Shown: positions 36,511 to 44,284 of the stretch, piece by piece | Layout of the letters: the number at the start of each line of letters is the position of its first letter | Numbering within the stretch: the stretch's first letter is position 1 | DNA from: Pseudomonadota bacterium | Lineage (GTDB): Bacteria; Tectomicrobia; Entotheonellia; Entotheonellales; Entotheonellaceae | Direction of reading: 5' to 3' | Length of the DNA: 55,289 bases | NCBI GenBank assembly: GCA_005777235.1 | Contig: SXND01000262.1 | Location: forward strand, 1-55,289 | The notes under the pieces: model-generated | What the model saw: only the letters and a program-made list of their open reading frames with translations | Database searches by the model: none | What the model was told of the DNA's origin: nothing | Translations under genes and position numbers: made by a program

Positions 36511-37298
36511 AACATCGGCAGATATAACAGCTTGCCCAGGCGATCAAGGCGCACGTGCTGGAGCAAATTGCCGTCACGGTTCCATGACCAATAAATAAAA
36601 AAGGCGCGCCCTTTGAGACGCGTGCTTTCAACAAAACCCCAATAACGGCTGTCCTGGCTGTTATCGCGGTTATCTCCCAACACAAAATAGTAATCATGCG
36701 CCACCATGCGTGGGGCGACAGGCTGCTGGAACGTAGTGCCAGGTGGGAATAAGGCGCCATAGAACACCTCCAACCCCGACATGGGCGGACCTTCATTTTT
36801 GGGCTGAAACAATCCTGAGGCATAGTAAGGATTGACGGGGGTTGGCACCGCTATCCCGTTCAAATACAAACGCTTATCGCCGCGTATCTCGACCTGGTCA
36901 CCCTTTTTGGGCACGACAATAGGGCCAAACGTCTCTGACCGTGGACTGCCAGCGTACCGGGCATAGGGCTCGGTCAACGCCTGGTCATTGACCAGCACTT
37001 GTTGGCCTCGTACCACCACGCGGTCTCCTGGGAGAGCAATGACACGTTTGATGAAGTCGCGGTCTTCTTCCCAGGGGAACTGAAACACAATAATATCCAG
37101 ACGCTTTGGTGGCATAAAATAATATAAAAACTTATTGACGAGGATGTGGTCGCCGACCAGGAGCGTGGTCTTCATCGATTCGGAAGGAATTTTGAAAGCC
37201 TGCACCACGAATTGACGCATGATGAGCGCCAAGACAATGGCAAACACAAAAGCTTCAACATATTCACGTACGACGGATTTGGCTTTCCGTTGCCTCAT
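36507..37298 (-). CDS. lepB: Signal peptidase I
   Basis: A 263-residue membrane protease that removes signal peptides from exported proteins. It has one N-terminal membrane segment (EAFVFAIVLALIMRQFVV), the catalytic Ser in KIPSESMKTTLLVGD, the catalytic Lys in RDFIKRVIALPGD, and box E in YYFVLGDNRDNSQDSRYWG. ATG 37298 with GAGGAT upstream gives a short cytoplasmic N terminus; the longer frame lacks a ribosome site. It lies downstream of pyrD on the minus strand. Confidence 0.95.
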   Translation of the reverse strand: MRQRKAKSVVREYVEAFVFAIVLALIMRQFVVQAFKIPSESMKTTLLVGDHILVNKFLYYFMPPKRLDIIVFQFPWEEDRDFIKRVIALPGDRVVVRGQQVLVNDQALTEPYARYAGSPRSETFGPIVVPKKGDQVEIRGDKRLYLNGIAVPTPVNPYYASGLFQPKNEGPPMSGLEVFYGALFPPGTTFQQPVAPRMVAHDYYFVLGDNRDNSQDSRYWGFVESTRLKGRAFFIYWSWNRDGNLLQHVRLDRLGKLLYLPMF

Positions 37299-37368
37299 GC
37301 TATCCTCAATTGGCACACAACGACCTCGCAAGACACCCCACATCCGCGTCCATCCGTAGCGGTGCATC

Positions 37369-38310
37369 TCAATCTTTGCTGTGCTGGAAGCGGAGTGTGC
37401 CACACAACTCGGCCACGGTGGCAATGTGGTGACGTTGCAAATAGTGCGTCATTTCGGTCAGGATGGTGCGGCAGGCGGCGGGATCCACAAAACTTGCCGT
37501 GCCAACCTGGCAGGCTGTCGCCCCGGCCACGAGAAATTCGAGGGCGTCTTCGCCGGTCATAATGCCTCCCAGGCCAATGACTGGGATGTGGACGGCCTGG
37601 GCCACTTGCCAGACCATGCGCAGAGCCAGTGGTTTAATGGCCGGGCCGGATAAGCCCCCAAAGCCGAGGGGTAAACGTGTCGTACGTGTCTGTAAATCAA
37701 TCGCCATCCCCATCACGGTATTAATCAAGGAGATGGCATCCGCCCCGGCCTCTTCCGCCGCACGGGCAATCGCGGCAATATCTGTCACATTGGGACTGAG
37801 CTTGACGAGCAATGGGAGTGATGTGACACGGCGTACATGCTCGACGACCTGAAAGGTCAGACGTGGATCACAGCTAAACAGCATGCCCCCATGTTGCACG
37901 TTGGGACACGAGATATTGGCCTCCAAGGCCGCAATGCCCTCGACGTCGCTGGCCCGCTCCGCCACCGCGGCATACTCGGCAGGCGCATCGCCAAAAAAGT
38001 TCACCACAACGTGTGTGCTATAGCGTCGTAGGCGTGGCAGTTTGTCGGTCAGAAATGCCTCAATGCCAATGTTGTGCAGCCCCACGGAATTCAGCATGCC
38101 CGCCGTGGTTTCTGCGAGGCGTGGGCCAGGATTCCCTCGGGTCGGTTTGAGCGACAGCCCTTTGACGACGACGGCGCCCAGGCCATTGATATCGACAAAG
38201 GGATGGAGCTCCTCACCATAGCCACACGTACCCGAAGCGGCGATAATCGGATTTTGTAAGGTTAAACCTGCAACCTGTACGCGCAGATCAGGAGTGCCCA
38301 CGTGCCTCAC
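37369..38310 (-). CDS. pyrD: Dihydroorotate dehydrogenase (class 1)
   Basis: A 313-residue flavoprotein that oxidises dihydroorotate to orotate in pyrimidine synthesis. FMN-binding features are PIIAASGTCGYGEEL, VVKGLSLKPTRGNPGPR, NISCPNVQHGG with the catalytic Cys of class 1 enzymes, and GLGGIMTGEDALEFLVAGA. Class 1B enzymes need a PyrK electron-transfer partner, which is not adjacent here. Starts at GTG 38310 or GTG 38301 are both possible, with AAGGTGAGG as ribosome site for the latter. Confidence 0.94.
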   Translation of the reverse strand: MRHVGTPDLRVQVAGLTLQNPIIAASGTCGYGEELHPFVDINGLGAVVVKGLSLKPTRGNPGPRLAETTAGMLNSVGLHNIGIEAFLTDKLPRLRRYSTHVVVNFFGDAPAEYAAVAERASDVEGIAALEANISCPNVQHGGMLFSCDPRLTFQVVEHVRRVTSLPLLVKLSPNVTDIAAIARAAEEAGADAISLINTVMGMAIDLQTRTTRLPLGFGGLSGPAIKPLALRMVWQVAQAVHIPVIGLGGIMTGEDALEFLVAGATACQVGTASFVDPAACRTILTEMTHYLQRHHIATVAELCGTLRFQHSKD

Positions 38311-38443
38311 CTTCCCGAGCCAGTGCTGTGCCGTCAGTGCCTGGAATCATACCACAGGAATCCGCATGGCTGGAACGACGAAGTGGCGCATGGTAAGATA
38401 CCAACCGATTTGTGGTGTCAACTTGCGTCAGAAAGGAGTCGCC
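38311..38443. other. Divergent spacer between pyrD and peroxiredoxin
   Basis: 133 bases. The peroxiredoxin ribosome site GAAAGGAG lies 6 bases before ATG 38444. A weak promoter candidate (TGGAAC, 17 bases, TAAGAT) is present at about 38370-38400; it is poor and could be chance. Confidence 0.3.
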
Positions 38444-38908
38444 ATGCCAGGAGAAGTGGGCGAGGTCGCCCCGGATTTCACACTGCCGTCGGTGAGCGAG
38501 GGTGATATTACCTTGAGTCAGTACCGCGGCGAGAAACATGTCATCCTGTCATTTCACGTGTTTGATTTTACCAGTGGTTGAACGGAGCAAGCCGTGACCT
38601 TCCGGCGTTATTATAACCGGTTGGCCGAGCGGCAGGCCCAGGTGCTGGGCATCAGTTGCGATCATGTGGCCGCGCATCGGGCGTGGTCCACGTCGATGGG
38701 CGGGTTACCCTACCCGGAGTTGTCGGATTGGCATCCCAAGGGGAAGGTAACACAGTCGTACGGTTTATGGAACGAAGAACGCGGGGTGGGAGCACGCGCT
38801 GTGCTGGTCATCGATAAGACCGGCGTGGTGCGTTTTCGGCAACGCTACACGCCGGGGAATTTGCCCGATGTTGAAGAAATTTTGCAGGTTGTCGAGGGTT
38901 TAGAGTAG
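38444..38908 (+). CDS. Peroxiredoxin with in-frame TGA, probable selenoprotein
   Basis: A 154-codon thioredoxin-fold peroxiredoxin (AhpC/TSA family) read through a TGA at 38579-38581, codon 46. The residues before it are FDFTSG and after it TEQ, so TGA sits exactly at the peroxidatic Cys of the family motif TxxC (T-S-G-U). Family features continue in frame on both sides: GEVAPDFTLPSV and FHVFDF before, ISCDHVAAHRAWS, GARAVLVIDKTGVVRF and the C-terminal VEEILQVVEGLE after. There are no frameshifts and length is normal. This is most simply a selenocysteine peroxiredoxin that reduces peroxides with a thiol donor. A Cys-to-TGA nonsense mutation is the alternative. The start has GAAAGGAG upstream. 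No selenocysteine machinery lies in the window. Confidence 0.8.
38602..38620 (+). promoter_or_regulatory. Candidate stem-loop downstream of TGA (SECIS-like)
   Basis: CCG (38602-38604), a GC bulge and GTTA (38607-38610) pair with TAAC (38614-38617) and CGG (38618-38620) around a TTA loop, about 30 bases after the TGA. Distance fits bacterial SECIS elements but the loop lacks the usual G near its start. An alternative hairpin at 38582-38595 (ACGG-AGCAAG-CCGT) has a G in the loop but is closer to the TGA than usual. Confidence 0.35.
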
Positions 38909-39016
38909 CGCGCCTCCCCAGCGAGATGTGCGAGAGCCAGGGCCATTCCTGGTCCTGGTTTGGGGGGCTGCCTGGGGTGCAGGGGAGGCGAGCGCAGCGA
39001 CGGGTGATGAATCGCC
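38909..39016. repeat. Convergent spacer with long inverted repeat
   Basis: Between the peroxiredoxin (plus) and the enoyl-CoA hydratase (minus). GCCTCCCC near 38912 pairs with GGGGAGGC near 38983, enclosing about 65 bases. It could act as a bidirectional terminator, but there is no T-run. Confidence 0.4.
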
Positions 39017-39862
39017 TTAACGCCCGATAAAACGCGGCGGGCGCTTTTCCAAGAAGGCCCGCACGCCTTCCTTGTGGTCCGCGGTCTGCCGGGCAAGTTG
39101 CTGGGCGCGGGCGGCTTGTGCGAGATGTTCAGCCAGGTCTTGCTGTTGCGCTTTATGCACCAGCATCTTAATCAGGGACATGGAAAACGTCGGGCCCTGC
39201 GCCAGCCGTGTGGCCAGCGCCATGGTGGTGTCCATCAGGGCCGCATGCGGTACGACTTTATTGCACAGCCCCATGCGGAATGCTTCCTGGCCGTCCACGG
39301 CATCGCCAGTGTATTGCAGGAGCAAGGTGTTGGACAAGCCAATGAGGCGAGGCAACTGCCAGGCACTCCCGTCGGCGGGGATTAAGCCATTGCGCACAAA
39401 GGCCTCGGAAAACCGGGCCGCTTCCGAGGCGATGCGAATATCGCACGACAGCGCCACGCCACAGCCCAGACCATACGCCGCACCATTGACGGCGGCAATC
39501 GTCGGCTTTTGCAGGTTCCACAGCTTGCGCACGATGGCTGGTCCCATGGCCTCATGGAGGCTATCAGCCATGTAGGCTGGGTCCAAGAGCTCCCAGGGGC
39601 CAGGAGGCGGTGGGGCGCCCTGGGCCTCGCGCTGTGCTACCGCCTGATTGAAGCCCCGGACGTTGGCGCCTGAGCAGAAGGCGGGATCGGCTCCGGTCAC
39701 GACCAGCACCCGCAGGGCTGGGTCTTGGCCAAAGCGCTCGACTTCCCCTTCAAATTCCTCACTTAATTGGCCGCCGAGCGCATTCCGAGTGGCGGGATCG
39801 TTTAAGGTCAGGAGCAACACGCCATCTGCTGTCGTTTCCGAGCGGATACACTCGAACGCCAT
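39017..39862 (-). CDS. Enoyl-CoA hydratase/isomerase family protein
   Basis: A 281-residue crotonase-fold protein. It has DPATRNALGGQLSEEF, the oxyanion-hole segments DPAFCSGANVRGF and AAVNGAAYGLGCGVALSCDIRIAS, and a C-terminal family ending EGVRAFLEKRPPRFIGR. The catalytic Glu of classical hydratases would lie near SEAFVRNGLIP; its exact alignment is uncertain, so the reaction (hydration, isomerisation or another crotonase reaction) is not fixed. ATG 39862 is preceded by GGAGG; the very long upstream extension of the frame is antisense to the neighbouring flavoprotein. It may act in fatty-acid or aromatic CoA-thioester breakdown. Confidence 0.9.
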   Translation of the reverse strand: MAFECIRSETTADGVLLLTLNDPATRNALGGQLSEEFEGEVERFGQDPALRVLVVTGADPAFCSGANVRGFNQAVAQREAQGAPPPPGPWELLDPAYMADSLHEAMGPAIVRKLWNLQKPTIAAVNGAAYGLGCGVALSCDIRIASEAARFSEAFVRNGLIPADGSAWQLPRLIGLSNTLLLQYTGDAVDGQEAFRMGLCNKVVPHAALMDTTMALATRLAQGPTFSMSLIKMLVHKAQQQDLAEHLAQAARAQQLARQTADHKEGVRAFLEKRPPRFIGR

Positions 39863-40013
39863 ACTCTTGTCCTCCACCATGTTCAGGCGTACACCGCCTG
39901 GGCAATGGGTCGCCCAGGCTACAACCTCCAGGGGTGCTTGCTGTGCGCAGTGTACGCAAGGCGTGCCCCCTTGGCAAGTTCCCACGCAACACCTCACACA
40001 GGGTAGGTCGCCG
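39863..40013. other. Divergent spacer
   Basis: 151 bases between the divergent hydratase and flavoprotein genes. AGGGTAGG lies shortly before ATG 40014. No convincing promoter pair was recognised. Confidence 0.3.
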
Positions 40014-41381
40014 ATGACGCAAGCATTTGACCTCATTATTGTTGGAGCCGGGTCCGGCAACACGATTCCTGGCCCGGAGCATGCTGGCTGGAAGATAGCC
40101 ATCATCGAGAAAGAGACGTTTGGCGGCACGTGCCTGAACCGCGGCTGCATTCCGTCGAAAATGCTCATCCACGCTGCTGACGTGGCCGAGACGATCCACA
40201 CGGCAGCGACATTCGGGCTCGCGGCCCAGATTGCGCACACGGACTGGGACCGCATCATCAGCCGTGTCTGGCAGCGTATTGATCCCATCGCTGCGGCGGG
40301 GGCGCAGTGGCGGCAGAGCCAGCCTGACATGACCGTGTTCACCGGAGAGGCACACTTTCTCGACGCCAAGACGCTGGAAGTCAATGGCCAGCGCTTGAGC
40401 GCCCCGCACATCGTCCTGGCCGCGGGCTCACGCCCCGCCGTTCCAGCCATCCCGGGCTTGGAGCAGGTGCCGTACCATACATCGGATACCATCATGCGCC
40501 TACCGTCCCAACCGCCGCGCCTGGTGATTCTGGGCGGGGGATACATTGGGGTCGAGCTGGGCTACTTCTTTGGAGCGCTGGGGACGGAGGTCACGCTGGT
40601 CCACCGCGGCACCCACTTGTTGCAACGGGAAGACGCCGAGGTCAGCCAGCGTTTTACTGAGTGCTACCCCCGTCACTGCACCTTACTGTTAAGTACCCAG
40701 ATCCAACGGGTGCAGCCACAGGGTGAGGCCATCGCCCTGGATCTGCTGGTGGACGGCAGCCCGCGGCAGATCACCTGTGATGTCCTGCTGCTGGCCACGG
40801 GCCGTATCCCCAATACGGATGTGCTCGACGTCTCCAAGGCCGGTATCGCTGTCAGCGCCCAGGGCCGCATCGTCACCAATCCCTTCTATGAGACGACGGT
40901 CCCGGGAATTTGGGCTTTAGGGGACATCACTAATCCGCATCAGCTCAAGCATGCGGCGAATGCTGACGCGCGCGTCGTGGCGTACAATATCGCGCATCCC
41001 AGTAGCCCGCGTCGTGGCAATGACTACGCCATGCCGCATGCCGTGTTTACGTCTCCCCAGGTGGCCAGCGTGGGCCTGAATGAGCGGGAGGCGCAGGAAC
41101 AAGGCGTGCCCTATCTGGTCGGGAAGCGGGCCTACAGCGACACGGCGTATGGTTGGGCCATTGACGATACCACGAGTTTTGTGAAGATCCTGGCCCACCC
41201 CCACACGCGTCAGGTGCTCGGCGCCCATATTATCGGTCCCCACGCCGCTCTCTTACTGCAGCCCCTGGTCAATGCGATGCGTTTCGGGGAAACTGTGGAG
41301 CAGTTAGCTCACGAGACCCTGTACATCCATCCGGCGCTAACCGAGGTGGTGGAGCAAGCGTTGCTGGATATTGCCATGTGA
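40014..41381 (+). CDS. Mycothione-reductase-like disulfide oxidoreductase
   Basis: A 455-residue class I pyridine nucleotide-disulfide oxidoreductase. FAD-binding VGAGSGNTIPGPEHAGW at the start resembles actinobacterial mycothione reductase (Mtr), which has a GTGSGN motif, rather than the GGGPGGY-type motif of lipoamide dehydrogenases. The redox pair is in GGTCLNRGCIPSKM and NAD(P)H binding is seen in LGGGYIGVELGYFFGALG. Further Mtr-like stretches are SRVWQRIDPIA, YHTSDTIMRLP and AYGWAIDDT, and the C-terminal His-Glu pair is in IHPALTEVVEQALL. It probably reduces a low-molecular-weight or protein disulfide with NADPH. ATG 40014 follows AGGGTAGG. Lipoamide dehydrogenase or a mercuric-reductase-like enzyme is less likely. 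Confidence 0.82.
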   Translation: MTQAFDLIIVGAGSGNTIPGPEHAGWKIAIIEKETFGGTCLNRGCIPSKMLIHAADVAETIHTAATFGLAAQIAHTDWDRIISRVWQRIDPIAAAGAQWRQSQPDMTVFTGEAHFLDAKTLEVNGQRLSAPHIVLAAGSRPAVPAIPGLEQVPYHTSDTIMRLPSQPPRLVILGGGYIGVELGYFFGALGTEVTLVHRGTHLLQREDAEVSQRFTECYPRHCTLLLSTQIQRVQPQGEAIALDLLVDGSPRQITCDVLLLATGRIPNTDVLDVSKAGIAVSAQGRIVTNPFYETTVPGIWALGDITNPHQLKHAANADARVVAYNIAHPSSPRRGNDYAMPHAVFTSPQVASVGLNEREAQEQGVPYLVGKRAYSDTAYGWAIDDTTSFVKILAHPHTRQVLGAHIIGPHAALLLQPLVNAMRFGETVEQLAHETLYIHPALTEVVEQALLDIAM

Positions 41382-41388
41382 TCGTGGC

Positions 41389-41462
41389 GCGCTGTGCTGT
41401 CGCATGCGAGACGCGGGCGTGCGGAGATGCTGGAACTCCAGCACCATGATGCGGCACAGCGC
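41389..41462. repeat. Long inverted repeat after flavoprotein gene
   Basis: GCGCTGTGC (41389-41397) pairs exactly with GCACAGCGC (41454-41462). Inside lie a palindrome TCGCATGCGA and a hairpin GCTGG-AACT-CCAGC. It begins 7 bases after the stop codon and is a plausible factor-independent or processing structure, though without a T-run. Confidence 0.5.
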
Positions 41463-41512
41463 TAGGGAGAGGTCCGGCGCACCTCCCGCACCCGGGTAGG
41501 AGGAAATTGCCG

Positions 41513-41541
41513 TTGACGGGCCTGACAATCCTCTCTACAAT
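41513..41541 (+). promoter_or_regulatory. Strong sigma70-like promoter of the rluB operon
   Basis: TTGACG (41513-41518) and TACAAT (41536-41541) are separated by exactly 17 bases, five of six consensus matches in each box. Transcription should begin near 41548, which would make ATG 41575 the first well-placed start codon. It probably drives rluB and the co-directional genes after it. Confidence 0.75.
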
Positions 41542-41574
41542 CCTCTCAACTTATGCGTGTTAAGCCTCTGGAAA

Positions 41575-42357
41575 ATGAAGGATTTTTCATCTGTGAATGC
41601 AGACGTAAATGCCGACCAGGCAGTCCGGCTCCATAAGGTGATTGCTCAAGCTGGCGTCGCCTCCCGACGCAGGGCTGAGGGGCTGATTGTGCAGGGACGG
41701 GTGATCGTCAATGGCAAAAAAATTACGACCCTAGGCTCCACGGTTGATCCAAGTACTGATGTGATTGTGGTGGATGGCAAGCCGCTCCGTGGGCATGCAC
41801 CGCTGCGCTATGTCCTTTTGCACAAACCGCGTGGGTACATCACCACCTGTCAAGATGATCAACGGCGTCCCACCGTCCTCAATTTGCTCAAGCGTCAACC
41901 GGTGCGCATTTTTCCCGTTGGACGGTTAGACTTCAACTCTGAAGGGGTGTTGCTGCTGACTAATGACGGACGCTTGACCAACCGCCTCTTACATCCACGC
42001 TACGCCATGCCACGGACCTATGTCGTCCGTGTGGACGGTGTGGTGTCTGCCGAGTCCCTCGACCAGTTGCGACGCGGGGTTGTCCTCGATGACGGGCGCA
42101 CGTTACCGGCCCAGGTCAAGATGATGCGGCATGCCGATCAGAGCTGCTGGATTCGTATGACCTTGCACGAGGGGCGCCCGCGGCAAATCCATCGCATGCT
42201 GCAGCGCTGTGGGGGGCACGGGGTGAAACGGCTGCAGCGCGTGGCCATGGGACCGCTCACCCTGGCGGGCTTACTGCCCGGCGCCTCGCGGCTGTTGGAA
42301 GAATTTGAAGTCGCACGACTCTATCAAGCGTGTCATCTCGAGACCATGGCATCATGA
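41575..42357 (+). CDS. rluB: 23S rRNA pseudouridine synthase RluB/RsuA family
   Basis: A protein of about 260 residues. It has an N-terminal S4 RNA-binding domain (RLHKVIAQAGVASRRRAEGLI) and a pseudouridine synthase domain with the catalytic Asp in VGRLDFNSEGVLLLTNDG. Family-typical LLHKPRGYITT and the C-terminal EGRPRQIHRMLQRCG are also present. It isomerises a uridine in 23S rRNA (RluB, U2605) or a related site. GTG 41557 is in frame but would leave almost no leader after the predicted start of transcription, so ATG 41575 is preferred. The stop overlaps the next start (ATGA). Confidence 0.9.
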   Translation: MKDFSSVNADVNADQAVRLHKVIAQAGVASRRRAEGLIVQGRVIVNGKKITTLGSTVDPSTDVIVVDGKPLRGHAPLRYVLLHKPRGYITTCQDDQRRPTVLNLLKRQPVRIFPVGRLDFNSEGVLLLTNDGRLTNRLLHPRYAMPRTYVVRVDGVVSAESLDQLRRGVVLDDGRTLPAQVKMMRHADQSCWIRMTLHEGRPRQIHRMLQRCGGHGVKRLQRVAMGPLTLAGLLPGASRLLEEFEVARLYQACHLETMAS

Positions 42358-43208
42358 GGGACACCGACTACGTGGGGCGTCGTGCCCTCTCCAGGTGCCG
42401 GTATTGGGGAGTCGCGCTCGGGCTCACGCTGCTCTTCGCAGGGGCACACAGGGTGGTGGCTCAGTTTGCGACCACGGATGTGCACGTGACGGAAACGCTG
42501 ACACACGGCAGCGTGCACTGGACGGAAGGGCAGGCACGCAGTCAGGGCCGCGCCACAGGGACACTGCGCCGCGGGGCGCGGGGGTCGGCGATGCAGGAGG
42601 CGCCGCACGCCGCACGCCAGGAGCTGGCACGCGTGTTCGGGCAACTCCGTCTGGATGCGACGCACACCCTGGCGCACGTGCTCCAGGCCGTGGATGGAAC
42701 GCCGCAGGCCTTGGAAGCGCTCCTCGCGCAGGCCCTGGTCGCGGAGACGCGCTATGGGCCGGGAGGCATCGTCGAGGCGACTGTGCACCTCGCTTTCGCG
42801 GGTCCGTTGATGGCACGCGTGCTGCCTGCCATGTCCCCTGTGGCCCTGGAGAGTCTCCCTGCGTCCGAAGCCGTGCATACGGGCGTGGTGATTGATGCGC
42901 GTGGTTTGGCCGTACAACCGGCCCTCTTCCCCGCGATTGTCGACGAGCAGGGACAGCCGCTCTATACCCCAGAGCTGGTCGAACGCGAAGCGGCTATCCA
43001 ACAAGGCTACGTCACTTACGCCAAAGCGTTGGACCAGGCGCCGGTTCCGGCGCGCATTGGCGCGAATCCCCTGGTCGTCCGTGCGTTACGTGTGGCGGGT
43101 GTCACCCGGGTGGATCTCGTCCTGAGCCAGTCGGAGGCCGTCCGGCTACGTGACTATGCGGCCATGCGTCGTCTGATGCGGCAATGTCGCCTCGTCATCC
43201 TTGTCTAA
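42354..43208 (+). CDS. Secreted LPP20-like protein
   Basis: A 284-residue exported protein. A basic N terminus and hydrophobic segment (YWGVALGLTLLFAGAH) ending near VVAQFA look like a cleavable signal peptide; no lipobox Cys is seen. The body follows the LPP20/FlgT-like pattern of Desulfobacterota and related phyla: VHWTEGQARSQGRATG, AARQELARVFGQLRLDAT, TGVVIDARGLAVQPALFP and ARIGANPLVVRALRVAGV. No function is firmly known for this group; some relatives contribute to flagellar or surface structures. Its start overlaps the rluB stop (ATGA), so translation is coupled. It probably acts in the periplasm or at the outer membrane with the next gene product. Confidence 0.7.
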   Translation: MRDTDYVGRRALSRCRYWGVALGLTLLFAGAHRVVAQFATTDVHVTETLTHGSVHWTEGQARSQGRATGTLRRGARGSAMQEAPHAARQELARVFGQLRLDATHTLAHVLQAVDGTPQALEALLAQALVAETRYGPGGIVEATVHLAFAGPLMARVLPAMSPVALESLPASEAVHTGVVIDARGLAVQPALFPAIVDEQGQPLYTPELVEREAAIQQGYVTYAKALDQAPVPARIGANPLVVRALRVAGVTRVDLVLSQSEAVRLRDYAAMRRLMRQCRLVILV

Positions 43209-43334
43209 CCGACAGCGTACCGACGGCGGCCATGGCCGAGGGACGGTGTGCGCGTGCACGACGACAAGCCGCAAACCATGGGACTGCCGACAGCTACCGC
43301 CGCACGCTGACATGTGATGTGCCGGAGAACAGAT

Positions 43335-44198
43335 ATGCGACAGCGGTGGCTGGGCCTCGGGCTCATGCTTGGGCTTCTGATCTTGGAGGCGGATCTCAGC
43401 CTGGCGGATTCCTCCAGACCGTATATTGCCGAGGGTGTGGGGGTGTTACTTCAGTCTGACCAATCGGCGGCGCGGGCGCTGGCTCTGCAAAATGCCTTGC
43501 GTGAAGCCCTCGAACAAGTGGTGTTAGACATGGTGGCACCGACGGCTCTCCTCGAGAAGGCCCATTCCCTCCGCACGCGCCTCTATGCGAACCCTCTGCA
43601 GTACGTGCTGAGTTATCGCGTCTTATGGGAATACCCCGATCCCTCTCAAAAAGTCTATCGGGTGGGCGTCGAGACCGACATTGCCGTGCCGGACGTCGAG
43701 CGGGCCTTGGACGCGCTTGGCCTGTCCCGGCGTACGACGCCGCGTCAGGTGGTGATTTTTATGGCTGAGCGCTATCCCGGCCAGACGTCGCAGACCTTTG
43801 CGGCGGCGGGCGGGCTCGTGGCGGAAGTCCTCCGTAGGACACTCCAGGCGCAGGGCTTACGGGTGATCAATCTCGATCCCGGACGGCTCTGGGACGGGCA
43901 GGAAACGTCGGCCCTCGCGGTGGGCAAGCAGATCAAGGCCGCCATCGTGCTGGTAGGATGGGCCCAGGTGCAACCCGCGCCACCCGAGAAGGCACCAGGA
44001 CGCGGTTTCAGCCAGGCCAAAGTCGATGTGAAAGCCGTGGCCACCGAGGGCCGTGGGACGATTGCTCAGGCACACGTGGAAACCATGGCTGCGGCGGAAG
44101 AGGGTGGTAACAGCGATGCCCAAGCGCTCGAGCAAGCCGCGGTGGAGATTGCGACCCAACTGATGCCGCCTTTACTCGCCTATCGCGCCGGACCTTGA
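43335..44198 (+). CDS. Secreted FlgT-like/DUF2066-like protein
   Basis: A 287-residue protein with a signal peptide (RWLGLGLMLGLLILEADLSLA, cut near LADS). The N-terminal part (YIAEGVGVLLQSDQSAARA then ALQNALREALEQVVLDMV) resembles the first domain of flagellar assembly protein T and related secreted proteins. It continues with YVLSYRVLWEYPDPSQKVYRVG and a helical AQALEQAAVEIATQL near the end. ATG 43335 has GGAGA upstream. No flagellar genes are in the window, so a flagellar role is unproven. It is preceded by a 126-base gap and followed by yicC. Confidence 0.65.
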   Translation: MRQRWLGLGLMLGLLILEADLSLADSSRPYIAEGVGVLLQSDQSAARALALQNALREALEQVVLDMVAPTALLEKAHSLRTRLYANPLQYVLSYRVLWEYPDPSQKVYRVGVETDIAVPDVERALDALGLSRRTTPRQVVIFMAERYPGQTSQTFAAAGGLVAEVLRRTLQAQGLRVINLDPGRLWDGQETSALAVGKQIKAAIVLVGWAQVQPAPPEKAPGRGFSQAKVDVKAVATEGRGTIAQAHVETMAAAEEGGNSDAQALEQAAVEIATQLMPPLLAYRAGP

Positions 44199-44284
44199 AT
44201 GCCATGCGGTTGTGCTGTACGCGAGGTGCCTTCCGGTCCCAACGAGGGCCGTCTGGGGGTACACGCACAGAAAGGATGTCTTGC

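Noticed and set aside
38294-38581. Two separate small genes split at the TGA (N-terminal and C-terminal peroxiredoxin parts)
   Set aside because: The two parts together make one normal-length peroxiredoxin in a single frame, and the second part would lack its catalytic centre and a ribosome site.
39863-40546. Long minus-strand extension of the enoyl-CoA hydratase frame
   Set aside because: It is antisense to the flavoprotein gene, has no ribosome site, and the family N terminus begins at ATG 39862 after GGAGG.
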